From Rattus norvegicus (taxonomy: Eukaryota; Chordata; Mammalia; Rodentia; Muridae): a stretch of DNA of 64,000 nucleotides. The notes under the pieces are model-generated. The model had not been told where the DNA came from and searched no databases. It saw nothing but the letters and a program-made list of their open reading frames with translations. Positions 23,117 through 34,940 of this stretch are shown here, piece after piece. The position numbers and the translations under genes were made by a program. The DNA is taken from NCBI RefSeq assembly GCF_036323735.1, contig NC_086036.1, positions 20,237,564 to 20,301,563 of the forward strand, in the 5' to 3' direction. Each line of letters starts with the position of its first letter. The first letter of the stretch is position 1.

Positions 23117-26100
23117 ATAAATATATATGCACAAATACATATAGAGATAAAAGCAATTATTAATACTCTAATAAAGTTAGGAATTCTCTAAAAGACTGAG
23201 GTTAGAATACGAGAGTAAATCTCTCTGTGAGGAGGTAAGGACTGCAGTGGCCCAGCCTTCACTTGGGCTAACAGAGAAAGTGTCTGGTTCCAGGCACACT
23301 GTGGACAAGCATCAGGACACCATGCTGATGAGATTCTGGAGAAAGACAGTGTGTAAAAGGAAACCAAATCAAATGAAATAACAAATTACAATGTAGAGTA
23401 GAATGAAATACAGTTTAAGAAGAATAAGAAAAGCTAAAACACATCGAGAAAATCCTAAAAACAATAATTAGGATCAAGTAGTTGACACCATGGCATTCAG
23501 GGGTTTCATATCTCAAGAGATAAAGAAATGTTTGAGGATTTAAGTGAGCAAAGAGAATTCAGTGTTGAGCAGTAGAGGAGTCAGTTCTAGATGAAGCTTA
23601 GCAATCTTGTGCCTGATGAAACACCATTGCATGTACATGACAGTATATGTGGAGAAACAGTCAAACATTCCACACCATCTTGTTGTGTACTGAGTATAAA
23701 AGTATTTCATGTCTGCTATAAAGTAAGTACATACACCGCTTAAAATACAAGCTATATGAGTATACTAAATTTAAATATAGGTTGCTTTATTCACATGTAA
23801 GATGACTTTTAAATGATAAATTAATAATTATTAAGTTATATTTAATAGTTGACATTTTATAATTTCTAATTTAATAATTTCTAAGAGACAATGTTCATAT
23901 TATATTGGGCTGCAGTTATATATTGATAAAACATGCCACTTACTAAGTATAATTGATCTCAGGTTTTGTATGTGACTAGCTTTGTAAAAAGGTAATTATC
24001 AACTAAAACTTCAGAGCAGAAGTGGTTTATTTTCTTGTTGATTACCATGACCATTGACTGTATGAGCCGGGCCTTTGTCTGTGGTGTCATTGGTTGAAAT
24101 CAGGGAAAGTCTTCACATTTTCCTACAAACATTCACATTCACTTTCCACAGTCTGAGTCACATCGCAACTTCACAGGTTCTCAAGATGTATTTTAACTTC
24201 AGCATACTGATAATATCAAGCATATCTCCCTGACTCTAGATATAAATACTGTTGCAATACAAAACCATGGTGTCCAAGGTCACTAGGCTAGCTTTTCTTC
24301 GGTCCAGTCCTTTGGTTCTAATGTCCAGTGACCATCCCCCAGTTTAATCCTGGGCAAGTTAACGTCATAATAGCATTTCAATGCCCCTGCAAGACGTAGA
24401 TATAGGTGCTTTATGTGCAGATTTTCCTTCTTGTTTACAATTTTTAAATGCACCTCACAAATAAGGATAAAGAACTGAAGATACCTTCATACAGTGAAGG
24501 ATGGTGATTTAAATTGAGTCTTTTGTAAACCTAAGAAATTTTCAATGACACATTAAATGCAATAAGATTGTGCCAAACTGAAAATAAAACAACAATAAAA
24601 GTGCCACAGTATGATAAGGTGGCATCATCATATGATAGGTTTTATGAAAGGTTCAGAACAGGAAAACAAAAAGAAAAAATATTGGTGGGAAGGGGAAAAA
24701 GATGTTAGTGTAAACATTACCCTCTATCCCTCCCTTATTGTTTGCTTAATTTCACTTGATTTCTACTGTGAAATGTGTCTGTAAAGTGAAGTATTAATTA
24801 CAAAAAGAAATGTAGTCCTCTTTCACTTTTTACAATGAAAAAAAATTATTCTTATCAGACCCATCCATTGCCTTCACTGTGAACTAAAATGGGTTTTGAA
24901 AGTCATTTCCATTATAGCTAGCAAAAATGTAGTTGGCGAAACACCGGGCTTTCTAAAGACAGAGGATAATTACGTTGAGTGGATGATATTCTGTTGCCTT
25001 CTTCATTTTTGAGATACATTTCTTCTGCTTGTACACAGTGCAGTACAAGCCACGATTAACATGTCCTAGGAATCTGTGGATGCTCAGAGTGGCAGTGTCC
25101 AGATAGTCTGTACCAATGGTGCTGAGGTAAAGCAAAAGCCAGGGAAGACAGAAATACTGCATTCCACTGCTGGCATGAACATACCACCTGAATGGTATTT
25201 TTCATTATCTCCTGCACTGGGAACATTCTATTAGTCCACTGGGAAGTCATGGCGGAAGAGACATAATTATCAGCAGAGTAATGGAGAAGCTCTCGCTAAT
25301 GGCCAGCTATTCAAATATCTCAATATAATCATCGTGCCCAATCTCTCCCTGTTGCATACTCTCTGGAGAAACTCATCATTTTTTCCACTTACTCCAGCAT
25401 AATGAATTCATTTTGCATTTTCTTTGTAAGAAATTAAGAGGAATCACAATATAATGTGTTGACATTTGAAATTCTGTACAGAAAAGTTTAGGCTGGCAAT
25501 TTAGTTTAATCACAAGCTAACAGGGAAAGGCTGTTTATTAAATTAGTTTCCTGTTCATGAAATGTGCGTTTTATTTGTAAATCTTTGCCTCTACACCTAG
25601 GTTTAGATTTTTTAACCCTACTCTTTATAAATTTCAAAAGATTAAAAGTATGCTTTCATAGGAAGTATTTCCTTCCCTGACCTCTATTTTAAACATCAAA
25701 ACTGTGGATACTAATGACAATGCTGAAAAGAGACCCTTTGACAAAGTGAAAAATAAAGCAAGTAGCAAGTTATCATTTAAGGAAGCCACCAAGGTATATA
25801 TTTCTTTTCTGACACTAAACTACTATGTTAGCAGCATGCATGAAAAAGATTCTTCTCCTTATTAAATTGGAACTACTCTTTTTGCTTATTTGCTCAGCTC
25901 TGAGACTGTGTAATCTTTTCTGTCCCATTCTTCTCTTTATTTTGCATTCACTTGCTTTAGTGAAACAGATAAACTGTTAGAAAACTGCCTTCCCTCCTTC
26001 TCTGGGGCATGTCAGGTATCCAGGCATGGAATCGAGCATCCACACCATAAAACACTGAGCTGGACGTGAAGACCTCTAAGCTGCTCTGGCTTCCTTCTCA

Positions 26101-26487
26101 CCCTGTACATTTAGATGTCTGGGTTTCAACATTTTCAAAGGATAGTGAAAAAGGAGGCATGCGGGCACAGGCACAGGTCCTGGGTTATCACTTGACAGGG
26201 GCAAGAGAAAGAAGGGAGTACTGTGTTCTGCTTACCTTCGTATTGTGCCTTGAACTTTCCTTTATTTGCTTATAACTTTCATATCCAGTCAAATCTCATC
26301 CACTCAAATCTATAGCACTCTGATATTTATTAAGAAGGCCCTATTTTTCAGAAGACACCAAGCAGTGGCTTCTGCACCTGTGAATCTGTGATTTTTCTCC
26401 TGTGTTCAAACTCCCAGATAAGAACTGCTATTCCTCACACCAATTTATCTGAGGTTTCCAGGAACAGAGATAAGGAAAGGAAGTTTG
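23117..26487. other. Unassigned sequence, no gene seen
   Basis: AT-rich DNA without recognised genes. Frames are under 70 codons. No clear repeat family was assigned. 23760-23880 is strongly AT-rich. Confidence 0.5.
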
Positions 26488-26617
26488 GGGTTGATTTCAG
26501 CAAGGGCAATGAATGGGTAACCATGGATTCAAGACCAGTACTCAGGAGACTGAGTTGGGAGGACTGACACAATTTAGAAATCCAGGCTTAACTGCATAAT
26601 GAGAATTTACTTGAAGA
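26488..26617 (+). mobile_element. Diverged B1/B4-type SINE 3' part
   Basis: Contains a decayed SINE right half, including CAGTACTCAGGAGACTGAG (26537), a mutated form of the common 'cagcactcaggaggctgag' box, followed by an A-rich end that turns into the GAAA array. The left half is not recognisable. Confidence 0.55.
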
Positions 26618-26619
26618 AA

Positions 26620-26683
<64 letters not shown>

Positions 26684-26714
26684 GAAGGAAGGAAGGAAGG
26701 AAGGGAAAGGAAGG

Positions 26715-26762
<48 letters not shown>
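26618..26762. repeat. (GAAA)n-(GGAA)n-(GA)n purine microsatellite
   Basis: Three purine arrays in series: about 65 bases of GAAA, about 40 of GGAA, then about 40 of GA. It has grown from the A-rich tail of the SINE on its left. Lys/Glu/Arg and Ser/Leu/Phe frames are repeat translations. The opposite strand is a polypyrimidine tract. Confidence 0.97.
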
Positions 26763-26765
<3 letters not shown>

Positions 26766-27555
26766 TCAGAAAATAGCATGAGATCAATAAAACTGTTAGA
26801 TTGAGTCAAACCCTGGTCCTCTGATCTCAGCACTGCACCTACCACGCTCCTGTTTTCTTTGAACATAAGTTCTCTTCACTTCTTGTCTTGCTGATTGTTC
26901 TACATTGTCCTGGATTTATTGTCACCATTCTTATTTTCTTCTCACTCTGAATAATACCATTAACAATAAAATCCACTCCTATAACTATCAACTAGTTCTA
27001 TTGTCCTAATCATTAAAACATCTGACTGTCCACATTGCTGGCATGAGACTGTGTGTCTAAAATAGTAAGACTTTTATAATAAAGATGACTCTATCGTTTA
27101 TGATGAAAGAATGTTGTGTCCATCGGTGTTTAGCAAACACAAGTGAATCCACTAGGAAATTTCATGGGGGAGGGAAGTACTTAAAAGGCCTGGATGTCTA
27201 TTTTTGATAAAAATCAATATATTGATATTTTAACTTTCAATCCATTTTCCCTTTTAAGTCACCCCCAAAAGAAACTGTGGTTAGCAAGCGATAAGCTATA
27301 GCAAAGGTGAATGTCTCACAGCACCCTTACAAAAAGTAAGCTACTCTTGTTTCTAATTTGCTGACCTGTGTTCACAAAGCAGGACCCCTGAATCTCATCT
27401 AACCAACTTGCTCTGTGACATTAGGGGGAAGTCTCCTTTCCTTATAAAACAAGGTCTTACAACTTCATTTTGCACAATATCATTTTTAATTTGAAGCAGC
27501 TCTACTCCCTTAAAGTGCCTTACTATAGTGGGTGGTAGACAGAAATTATCAAAAA
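26763..27555. other. Unassigned sequence, no gene seen
   Basis: No repeat or gene recognised between the microsatellite and the L1 5' region. Confidence 0.5.
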
Positions 27556-28563
27556 ATGTTTAGGGTCTCTGCCTGCACCCAGAGCTGACCAGGTCCCACA
27601 GCTCTCAGTACCCAAATCCTGTGAGGGAGAAAGAGCTGGACTCTCCGAAGTGTGGACAATCATGAAAGCTCAGGAGAGACCACAACTTCTGCTCACATTC
27701 CTGGCCCAAGAAGAACCTGCCTAGAGCCCTCTGGACACAGGAACCTAGGGACAGTTAGGGACAGGATTGTTCCAGGCTCTGCTTGTGCCCAGAACTGAGA
27801 GCCAGGCTCCAGGAGCTCTGACAAACCTGAGAGCAGAGGTAAGACCACCACTTCTGCTTCCAGGAACCCTCCTGGAATCTTCAGGACACAGAAACTCAGG
27901 AGAAGCCTGGGATAGGATCCTTGTGGTTTCTGCCTGCACTCAGAGCTGAACTGGTCCCACAGTTCTCTGTATCCATATCCCACTGGGAGAAAGCCAGTCT
28001 CTAGGAGTGCTAACACACAGGCTACAGAAGGGTCAAGCCACTGTCAGAGACAGCAAACCAGGTAACACCAGAGACAACCTGATGACGAGAGGCAAATGCA
28101 GGAATATAAGCAACAGAAACCACGACCACTTGGCATCATCAGAGCCAAGTTCTCCCACCAAAGCAAATACTGGATATCCCAACATACTGGAAAAGCAAGA
28201 TTGGATTTAACATCACATCTCAGGTTGATGATAAAGGACTTTAAGAAGGATATAAATAGCTCTCTTAAAGAAATACAGGACAACACAGGTAAACAAGTAA
28301 AGCCCTTAAAGAAGAAACACAAAAATCCCTTCAAGAATTACAGAAAACACAACCAAACAAGTGAAGAAATTGGAAAAAAAACCATCCAGGATCTAAAAAT
28401 GGAAATAGAAACAATAAAGAAATCAAAAAGGGAGACAACCCTGGAGATAGAAAACCCTAAGAAAGAAATCAGGAGTCAAAAAGACATAAGCATCACCAAT
28501 GGAATATAAGAGATAGAGGAAAGAACCTCAGGGACAGAAGATACCATAGAAAACATGGATAAC
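27556..28563 (+). mobile_element. LINE-1 5'UTR and decayed ORF1 start
   Basis: 27556-28080 resembles a rodent L1 5'UTR. A phrase like TCTGCCTGCACCCAGAGCTGA recurs in variants at about 27570, 27775 and 27925, as expected of monomer-derived promoter sequence. ORF1 begins at the ATG near 28082 and its N-terminal region can be followed to about 28560. A frameshift near 28200 moves the reading from the first to a second frame (the latter open to 28509). The coiled-coil Lys/Glu-rich character is visible at 28230-28500. ORF1p is the RNA-binding chaperone of L1 in the L1 ribonucleoprotein. Here it is truncated and frameshifted, so it is a dead copy. Confidence 0.85.
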
Positions 28564-28737
28564 CATCTTTGAATGGTGGTTTAGTCCCTGGGAGCTCTGG
28601 TTGATTGGTATTATTTTTTCTTATGGGGTTGTGAACCCCTTCAGCTCCTTCAATCCTTTCTCTAACTCCTCCAATGGAGACCCCGTTCTCAGTACATTGG
28701 TTGGCTGTGAGAGTCTGCCTCTGTATTTGTCATGCAA
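28564..28737 (-). mobile_element. Inverted L1 3'UTR fragment joined to L1 ORF1
   Basis: On the minus strand this is L1 3'UTR sequence. The same region is seen at 61265-61440 and 10185-10370 in this window, with shared phrases such as GGTTTAGTCCC/GCATTAGTCCCTGGGAGCT and CTCTGTATTT. It joins the ORF1 fragment directly. It has no poly(A) tail at either end. Confidence 0.85.
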
Positions 28738-30229
28738 GACATGAGGAACATATACAATTACTTAAATGAAATTAGTGAGAACCAGTGAGATCAGGCCCAC
28801 ATTAGGATTTAGATGTCTAATGCCCTCAAGATTATGAACATACTTCTCATAGGCTCCATATTATGTATCCCTTTCCTTAGAGAAAGGTGCATGTATGATC
28901 CTTTATAAAAATATATTAAACTTAATATAATAGACTTCCAAAGAATGTGGTAAAGACACAAATGTGAATAGTTATAGTCTGAGCAAAGTCACAGAATTGT
29001 AGGCTACATTAAAAGTGACATAAAAAGGGAAACTGTCCTATTTTGAAGAATGGAATAGAGGAATGTGTGCCATACTAGAATTATCTGGAGGTTGCAGACT
29101 GGCCAGTTAATAGCACATTCACTGGCAATGCATTGGTGAACAACAGACCTGAGACAAAACTGGACCTATTACAGGTTCCCAAGAAACCTGGAAAAGCTAA
29201 GAGCTGTCATTGCCAGCATGAGTTTGCAGTGCATCAAAGAGAAAACATCAGTCTTGAACTTTTTTCCAAAGCCTTAATGCTTGATTCAAAACATGGAGTC
29301 TTTTGCTTCTCTGTACATGTACAGGAACAGATTCCTAACCAGGGTAGATATAAAGGAATACAGAGGTAGAGTGGAATTTGTGGTTCTTCTTAGATTCAAA
29401 GAGTAAGAATCATCTAATTTTCATTACTATAGAAAATCCATCAGCTTGCATTTTTCAGTTGTAAAATCACTAGTAGAATATGTTTAAAGAGATCGATAGA
29501 TCATGTTTAAAGAGCTACATAGACCATGTTATGTCCCACAGAAAAGAACTATGATTGTTCAGAACTCCCAAGAGATGACTATTGGCAAGTGTCTGTAATC
29601 ATTTTCCCCCAATTACCACCAAAAGGCTTTTGAAAAGCTGGTACATTGACATATTTTTAAATTGACATCTAAAAGTTTCTGTCATAAATGTATACTAATA
29701 GTACAAAGATACAAAGTCAATGCATTATAAATGTTGATATTTAAATACAATTTTTGACTCACTACATTAGGTACATCTAGAAGAATCTAAATGCTTTGAT
29801 TTGAAAACTGCCATCATTACTGGAAAAGATAACATGAATTTCCTTAATAATGTATTTTTATATTTCTCTAGTTTCTGTAACTTCTGTTAACATCCTACAT
29901 TGCTGTGGAATTTTACCTTTTAATGGGAGTTTATGACTCACTGATCAGGTGCTCATGACTCTGTAAAAACATCAGATGAAATGAAATGAAATGTAACTTA
30001 ATATTTTTGATTACTTTTACTATGTAACAGAATAATTAAAGTCTCTTTAGTATGACACTGGGAGAGGAATTGGGGGGATTAGAAGATCTGAACGAAGTTA
30101 CCTGAAGAATATAATAAAAACATGTGCATTTATGAAGTTTTCGAAGAATTAATATTATCATATCTAACCAAAATATCCTGTGTTGTTATTATAATTGTCA
30201 ATATCAATGAATCTAAATTAGAAGAATAA
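28738..30229. other. Unassigned sequence, no gene seen
   Basis: AT-rich DNA. The longest frame (29133-29369 plus, 78 codons) has no recognised domain. No RNA gene was seen. Confidence 0.5.
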
Positions 30230-30400
30230 GGGGGAGAATGTGGTTTGGAGGGCAGAGTGCTTGAGTACTAAGCCCTGAGTTCAGTCCCCAACACCACATG
30301 AACTTGTTGTTGTAGTATATTTCAGTCTCAGTATCAAGGAGGTAGAGGGATCAAGATGGGGGTTTAAGGTCCTTCTTGACCACATAGGAAGATGACGTCC
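30230..30400 (+). mobile_element. B4-type (ID+B1) SINE
   Basis: Begins with an ID-like tRNA-derived part (GGTTTGGAGGGCAGAGTGC, then TGAGTTCAGTCCCCAACACC, the B-box-like end). It continues into a B1-like right half with AGTATCAAGGAGGTAGAG and AAGGTCCTTCTTGACCACATAG. This ID-B1 fusion defines B4 SINEs. The copy is well diverged. Confidence 0.75.
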
Positions 30401-31205
30401 AATTTGAGATGCATGAGACTATTTCTTGGTAGAGGAGATGCAGGACCACCTGAAGTTTTTCATCACATGATACTAACCATAAACTGCAAAGTCATATAGT
30501 ATGCATCCTCCTGGTTCAGGAACTCTCCCTTTTTAGTTATAGATTCACAGATGAATCTCATCACCATTCCTATGAAACATTGATTTACTGCCAATATGTT
30601 CTCTTGTTACCTATTTAAAGGTGTCTGAGTGACACATAACCTAATGAGAAGACTGGTACTTTTGTGTGTATGATGAGAAGAGTTAACATTATAAAGCAAA
30701 GTCATTTTTGTGTGAAAAAGTATATATTTAGTTTTAAATATGTATGAATGTGGTCCTTGATTCTTGTACCTCACAACATTTTTGAGCATAATTAAAGAAG
30801 GAGAAGCTAATCGGTATGTTAGAATTGATAATAATCGATAGCACGAACACATATATGGTTGAAATATACACATGGAAAATGATACCAATTGGTTATATAT
30901 TGGTGTTATATTATCAACCCTGAGAACATAGACATAAGTAACATGATATATGCACATCTCTATTTCTACAACTCCAATCACGTGGCACACCATCCAAACC
31001 TGCTGTAAAAAAACTGTCTTCTGTAATTGCTATTATGAAGACAGAGACTGCAGAAGTTCAGTTGTTGAGAAGGCAAGTCTGTAGAGAAATCAAAGCCATC
31101 AAGTATCCAAAATCCTGTGCTACTTTAAACAGTTCTCAATAGTCCACAGCTATACGGCTACGGGGTTCAAAGCTCATAGAGGTCAAATATTTCTATTTAT
31201 TTATG
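30401..31205. other. Unassigned AT-rich sequence, no gene seen
   Basis: A 128-codon minus-strand frame (30607-30993) is the longest here. It is rich in Tyr, His and Cys with no recognised domain and sits in AT-rich DNA, so chance openness is the likely explanation. Confidence 0.45.
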
Positions 31206-31420
31206 TTTTATTAAAATAAAAAGTACGTCCTTCTGTCTGTATCTGTGTGACTGTGTGTATGTGAGTACAGCACAATGGAGGACAGATAAGCATGGCATAT
31301 CCCCCCAGGGCTGGAGTCACAAATTGTTATGAGCCACTTAAATGGACACTCATCACCGAACTTGGGTCTTCTGTAAGAATAGCAAATATTCTTAACCACT
31401 GACCGCTTTCTAGCCCTTGG
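31206..31420 (-). mobile_element. B3/B2-type SINE, antisense
   Basis: The plus strand shows the reverse complement of a B2-superfamily SINE: GGAGTCACAAATTGTTATGAGCC (first 20: GGAGTCACAAATTGTTATGA) near 31313, then ACTTGGGTCTTCTGTAAGAA and CTTAACCACTGACCGCTTTC, ending at the tRNA-like head TAGCCC at 31413. The T-rich left end corresponds to its tail. Confidence 0.8.
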
Positions 31421-32184
31421 TGTTTTAGTGATAGTGAAATTTTAGCTAGAAAACAAAGCCAATATTCAACTGGATTTATAATTTTAGCCTGATTTTTCTG
31501 AATTTCTTTCCCAGAGCTCACCATCAAATTCTTAGTTGCATTTTAAACTTTGAATTTCAGGATGCAAGGAAGTACACACACTGCCCTCAGATAACTTCTC
31601 CCTAGAGTACTAGGACTTAAAGTTTTACCATCCGATAATCTCCATAGCCATTGATTTCTTAGAATATTACATTATTTGTTGGTAGAATGGTCTTCCAATT
31701 TTGTGTGGGTGAGTAGGCATGTATATTTGTTTGAACTTGGGAAATGAGAAGATAATGTTTGCTCTTTTTGTCCTCACACATCAAAAATGTATTTTGCCTT
31801 GAGAGATTGCTATAATATGGTAGAAAAATGGGTGTCTGCTCTCTCCAGAAAGAATGACACACTAATTTCTACTTCAAAGCTTGACAGTTTGTAAACTTGG
31901 CTTACACTATTAATTTTAGAAGACTTCCTCTCAATGTTTTTCAAGGATGTATCATCAATCAATTGTGTTTGGTTTAAAAGTACAGAGAAAAAGCAGTTCT
32001 AAAAAATAGAAAATTAAAAATTGAAGCTTAAGTGATAAAAACTCAAAATCCTTTATTTTTATTTGTAACATGTCAACAACAACAAAAAAGAACAGTATTC
32101 AATTTGATGAGAAATAAACCCAAAACTTTGTTTTAATTTAAAAATGATTACAGAGTTGGTGAATAGAAGTGGAACTTGGCCAAA

Positions 32185-32186
<2 letters not shown>
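31421..32186. other. Unassigned sequence, no gene seen
   Basis: AT-rich DNA. Short frames only, no recognised repeat. Confidence 0.5.

Positions 32187-32277
<91 letters not shown>
32187..32277. repeat. (TC)n-(AC)n compound microsatellite
   Basis: About 50 bases of pure TC repeat pass directly into about 42 bases of pure AC repeat. A polypyrimidine tract lies next to a Z-DNA-type alternating tract. Confidence 0.98.
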
Positions 32278-33046
32278 ATACACATAAACACATACACATA
32301 CACCATTCACATACATAGATACTTAGTTATAATTTTTCAGAAATCTTTTATGTTTTGGCAGAATTATTGCATAAAGACACTCAGTTTGAACCATTTTCCA
32401 AATATAAGTATAAACACATTTAAAGGCAAGAAGAACACATTCTCAAGTATGAACATATAGATGCTTTCTTGCTGCTATTTTCTGAGAGTCTTCTTCCTCC
32501 ATTTGCTACACAATGTGCACTCCTCCTCTGTGGAAAGCAGTGTGGACATCCCTCTGCTACCTTTGTCTAGTCTCTTTTTAGCTGTGACTTGACACTTGTT
32601 TTGTGAATCTTCTGTAGAACACCAAATCTTCTTGTGAGCTTCGCGCTCCTAAGCAATAGGTTAGAGATTTGAAGAAATCAGACACCTTGGATACAGGCTT
32701 TAAGTCTGTAGGTTTCAGAGTAAGTTTTGTTTCTTGCCCCTGATTCATTTTCAAGGTAATCCCAATGGTTATCTGACCAGAAGAACTCAATTCCAGCAGG
32801 AGAAAATTAGTTCTAGTTTCAGATCTGTTGCTGCTTTCTCTTGGCAAGAACTCATTCTGTAAATCTGAAGGTTCTTAGTTAAAGACTCTGAATTGATGAT
32901 GAAGTGTCTGACTTGTGTGGTCGCTGTCTTCAGGACAAACTGACAGTATTAACTGTTGTGTATACTACAAACTGACAATTGCTCTTCTCTTCAAATAATA
33001 ATGTTGAGATCGTGAGATCAATAGAATTATATCAGGAGGGGAGTAT
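32278..33046. other. Unassigned sequence, no gene seen
   Basis: No gene recognised. An 89-codon minus frame (32578-32847) is without recognised domains. Confidence 0.5.
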
Positions 33047-33600
33047 TGTGAGATGATCAAGTCCCATCTTTCCGGATCAAACAATGTAGGAAAAAGGTGG
33101 GATTTCTGGGTCCCAGGAGGAAGAGAAGGGGATGCTGAGAGAAGACTGGGAATTCAAACTTGGCTGCGGAGCCAATAGGAAGCGGCAGGCTTGTAGGTCT
33201 CTCTGGCACCTATAGTGTGTAGCCTCTGCCAGGGTAGAGGCCGAAGAAAATGGAAAAGGCTACTGTTAGATTAGGATAGGAAATTCTTTTCCCAGTCATA
33301 GACTTATCTGGTCAGTTTAAAATAATAAGTCTCTAGTATTCTCTGTCCTGGGGCTAAAAGGATACAGGAGAAGAGAGGAAGAGAGCGTGCAGTCAGGATG
33401 GTTAGCCTGTAGCATGAGAACAGCCGCTCCCAGCGTTTTCCGGGAAGAGTGGTTGTGGGCAGCTTGGCAAATAAAACCGGAAGAATGGGCAATATTCTCG
33501 AGAAAACACCAACTGGCAACTGGTGTGGCTGAATGAGACAGCGGCATGGTGGTGGCTGTTCTCGGAACAAAGCCAGGAGCTCGCGCAGAGCTTCCAAGAA
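33047..33600. mobile_element. LTR-like repeat (possible ERVK-type solo LTR)
   Basis: Begins with TGTGAGATGATC and is GC- and CpG-richer than flanking DNA. It contains an AGCCAATAGG box (33171) of CCAAT type and a GCTCCCAGCG / CTCGCGCAGAGC region at its right. The texture fits a solo LTR, possibly of the RMER19 group, but that name is from memory and not certain. The right end and flanking duplication could not be fixed. The 97- and 126-codon minus frames inside overlap in different frames and have no domains. Confidence 0.45.
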
Positions 33601-33717
33601 AGAAAAAGTGTGTTTTAAAAATTAAGCGTAACCAACAAGTGTTCCCATACCAGATAGCTAAGATAATGCTATTCTTTCTTATGATGTGTAGAAACAAAGA
33701 GAAGACTGTTTTTCTAT

Positions 33718-33930
33718 AAAAGTTTTATTTTATATTTTAATTTTGTGTATGTAGTAATAGGAGATTGGTGCTATATACCCAGGAGTACAGATAAAAGAAT
33801 ATTAGATTACATGGCAATAGCGTTACAAATGGTCGTGAGCTGTATGAGTTAGGTTCTGGGAGCTGAACTTGGGTCTCTGGCAAGGACAGTGTGTATATAC
33901 TCTTTACTAGTCAGCTGTGTCTACGTCTCA
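33718..33930 (-). mobile_element. B3-type SINE, antisense
   Basis: The T-rich left end is followed by the reverse-complement B3 body: CAAATGGTCGTGAGCTGTAT (33826), TTCTGGGAGCTGAACTTGGG (33854), and a decayed head near 33900-33925. Diverged. Confidence 0.7.
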
Positions 33931-34141
33931 AAGAAGAGGCATGTAAGACCGAGAGAGAAAGTTGTCACCAGTCAGGAATCTACTGCAATCTTTTACATCT
34001 TAGTCCACAAATCTGTGAGATTTGTTTATGATCCTTGTTCTATGGAACTCTTATTATAAGAATGCAAATGGATCTTATATTGCTGACATTGGTTAAAATT
34101 CAAGTGATCTTGTACATACATGCCTTGAGGGCTGACCATTT

Positions 34142-34145
<4 letters not shown>

Positions 34146-34199
<54 letters not shown>
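34146..34199. repeat. (GT)n microsatellite
   Basis: Pure GT dinucleotide run of 54 bases. Confidence 0.98.
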
Positions 34200-34202
<3 letters not shown>

Positions 34203-34795
34203 ACATTTAACTGAGGTTTGACTGGCTAACATCAGAATATTCTCTCTCCATCCTTTCCTCTATAATTTCTAGTTCAGAAGGTGAAAGGTTTTGAAATATC
34301 ACCAGAAGCCCATCTCAGAGACTCAATGATAACTTGTCTGGGCCAATATGAAATTCAAGGGAAGCTTGTTAGAATTAACAATAACTCACAAACATCTACC
34401 ATGTCCAAAGGGAAAGTTAGAGTATATACATTAGGAGTGGGAGGATATGCAGTGTAAATATAAAATGCTAACATTTCTGTTCTCTATGTTACTCTTAATC
34501 AAAGTATATGTAGAAACAGATGGCACAGCAGCCCTCTTCATACCTAACATCATGAACAACTAGAAAATTACTGCAGAATCTTCTGAAGTATTTGGAGATC
34601 AAAGATCTAGCACTCAGATACAGAGAAAAGGAGTGAGACGTAGAGGAGAGCTATAGCACACCATAAGAAAGGAAAATGGAATTTTAGGAAATCATGCAGT
34701 CTGATCTCCAGAACAAATGTTTTTATGGATGCAAGATGTCACTAGAAAGGGAAACTTGGAAATGAAATAGAGTTAAGTGAGTGGGATATATGACC
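34200..34795. other. Unassigned sequence, no gene seen
   Basis: No gene or repeat family recognised. Confidence 0.5.
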
Positions 34796-34940
34796 TACAA
34801 AAGAAAGAAAGAAAAAGAAAAAGGAAGGAAGGGGAAGAATGAGAGGAAGGAAGAGGAAGGGATAGGAGGGAAGTAAAGAAGAAAGAAAGAATTAAAGAAA
34901 GAAATAAGGCAGGAAAAAAAGGAGGAAAGAAGGAAGAAAA
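34796..34940. repeat. GA-rich (GAAA/GGAA) low-complexity tract
   Basis: About 145 bases almost wholly purine on the plus strand, built of irregular GAAA, GGAA and GAGG units. Confidence 0.95.

Noticed and set aside
23760..23880. AT-rich stretch as a replication origin or matrix-attachment site
   Set aside because: AT richness alone is not enough, and no specific motif cluster was seen.
28096..28509. 137-codon Lys-rich frame as a host gene
   Set aside because: It is the frameshifted L1 ORF1 N-terminal region following an L1 5'UTR, not a host gene.
30607..30993. 128-codon minus frame as a gene
   Set aside because: No recognised domain, AT-rich context, and no supporting splice or promoter structure.
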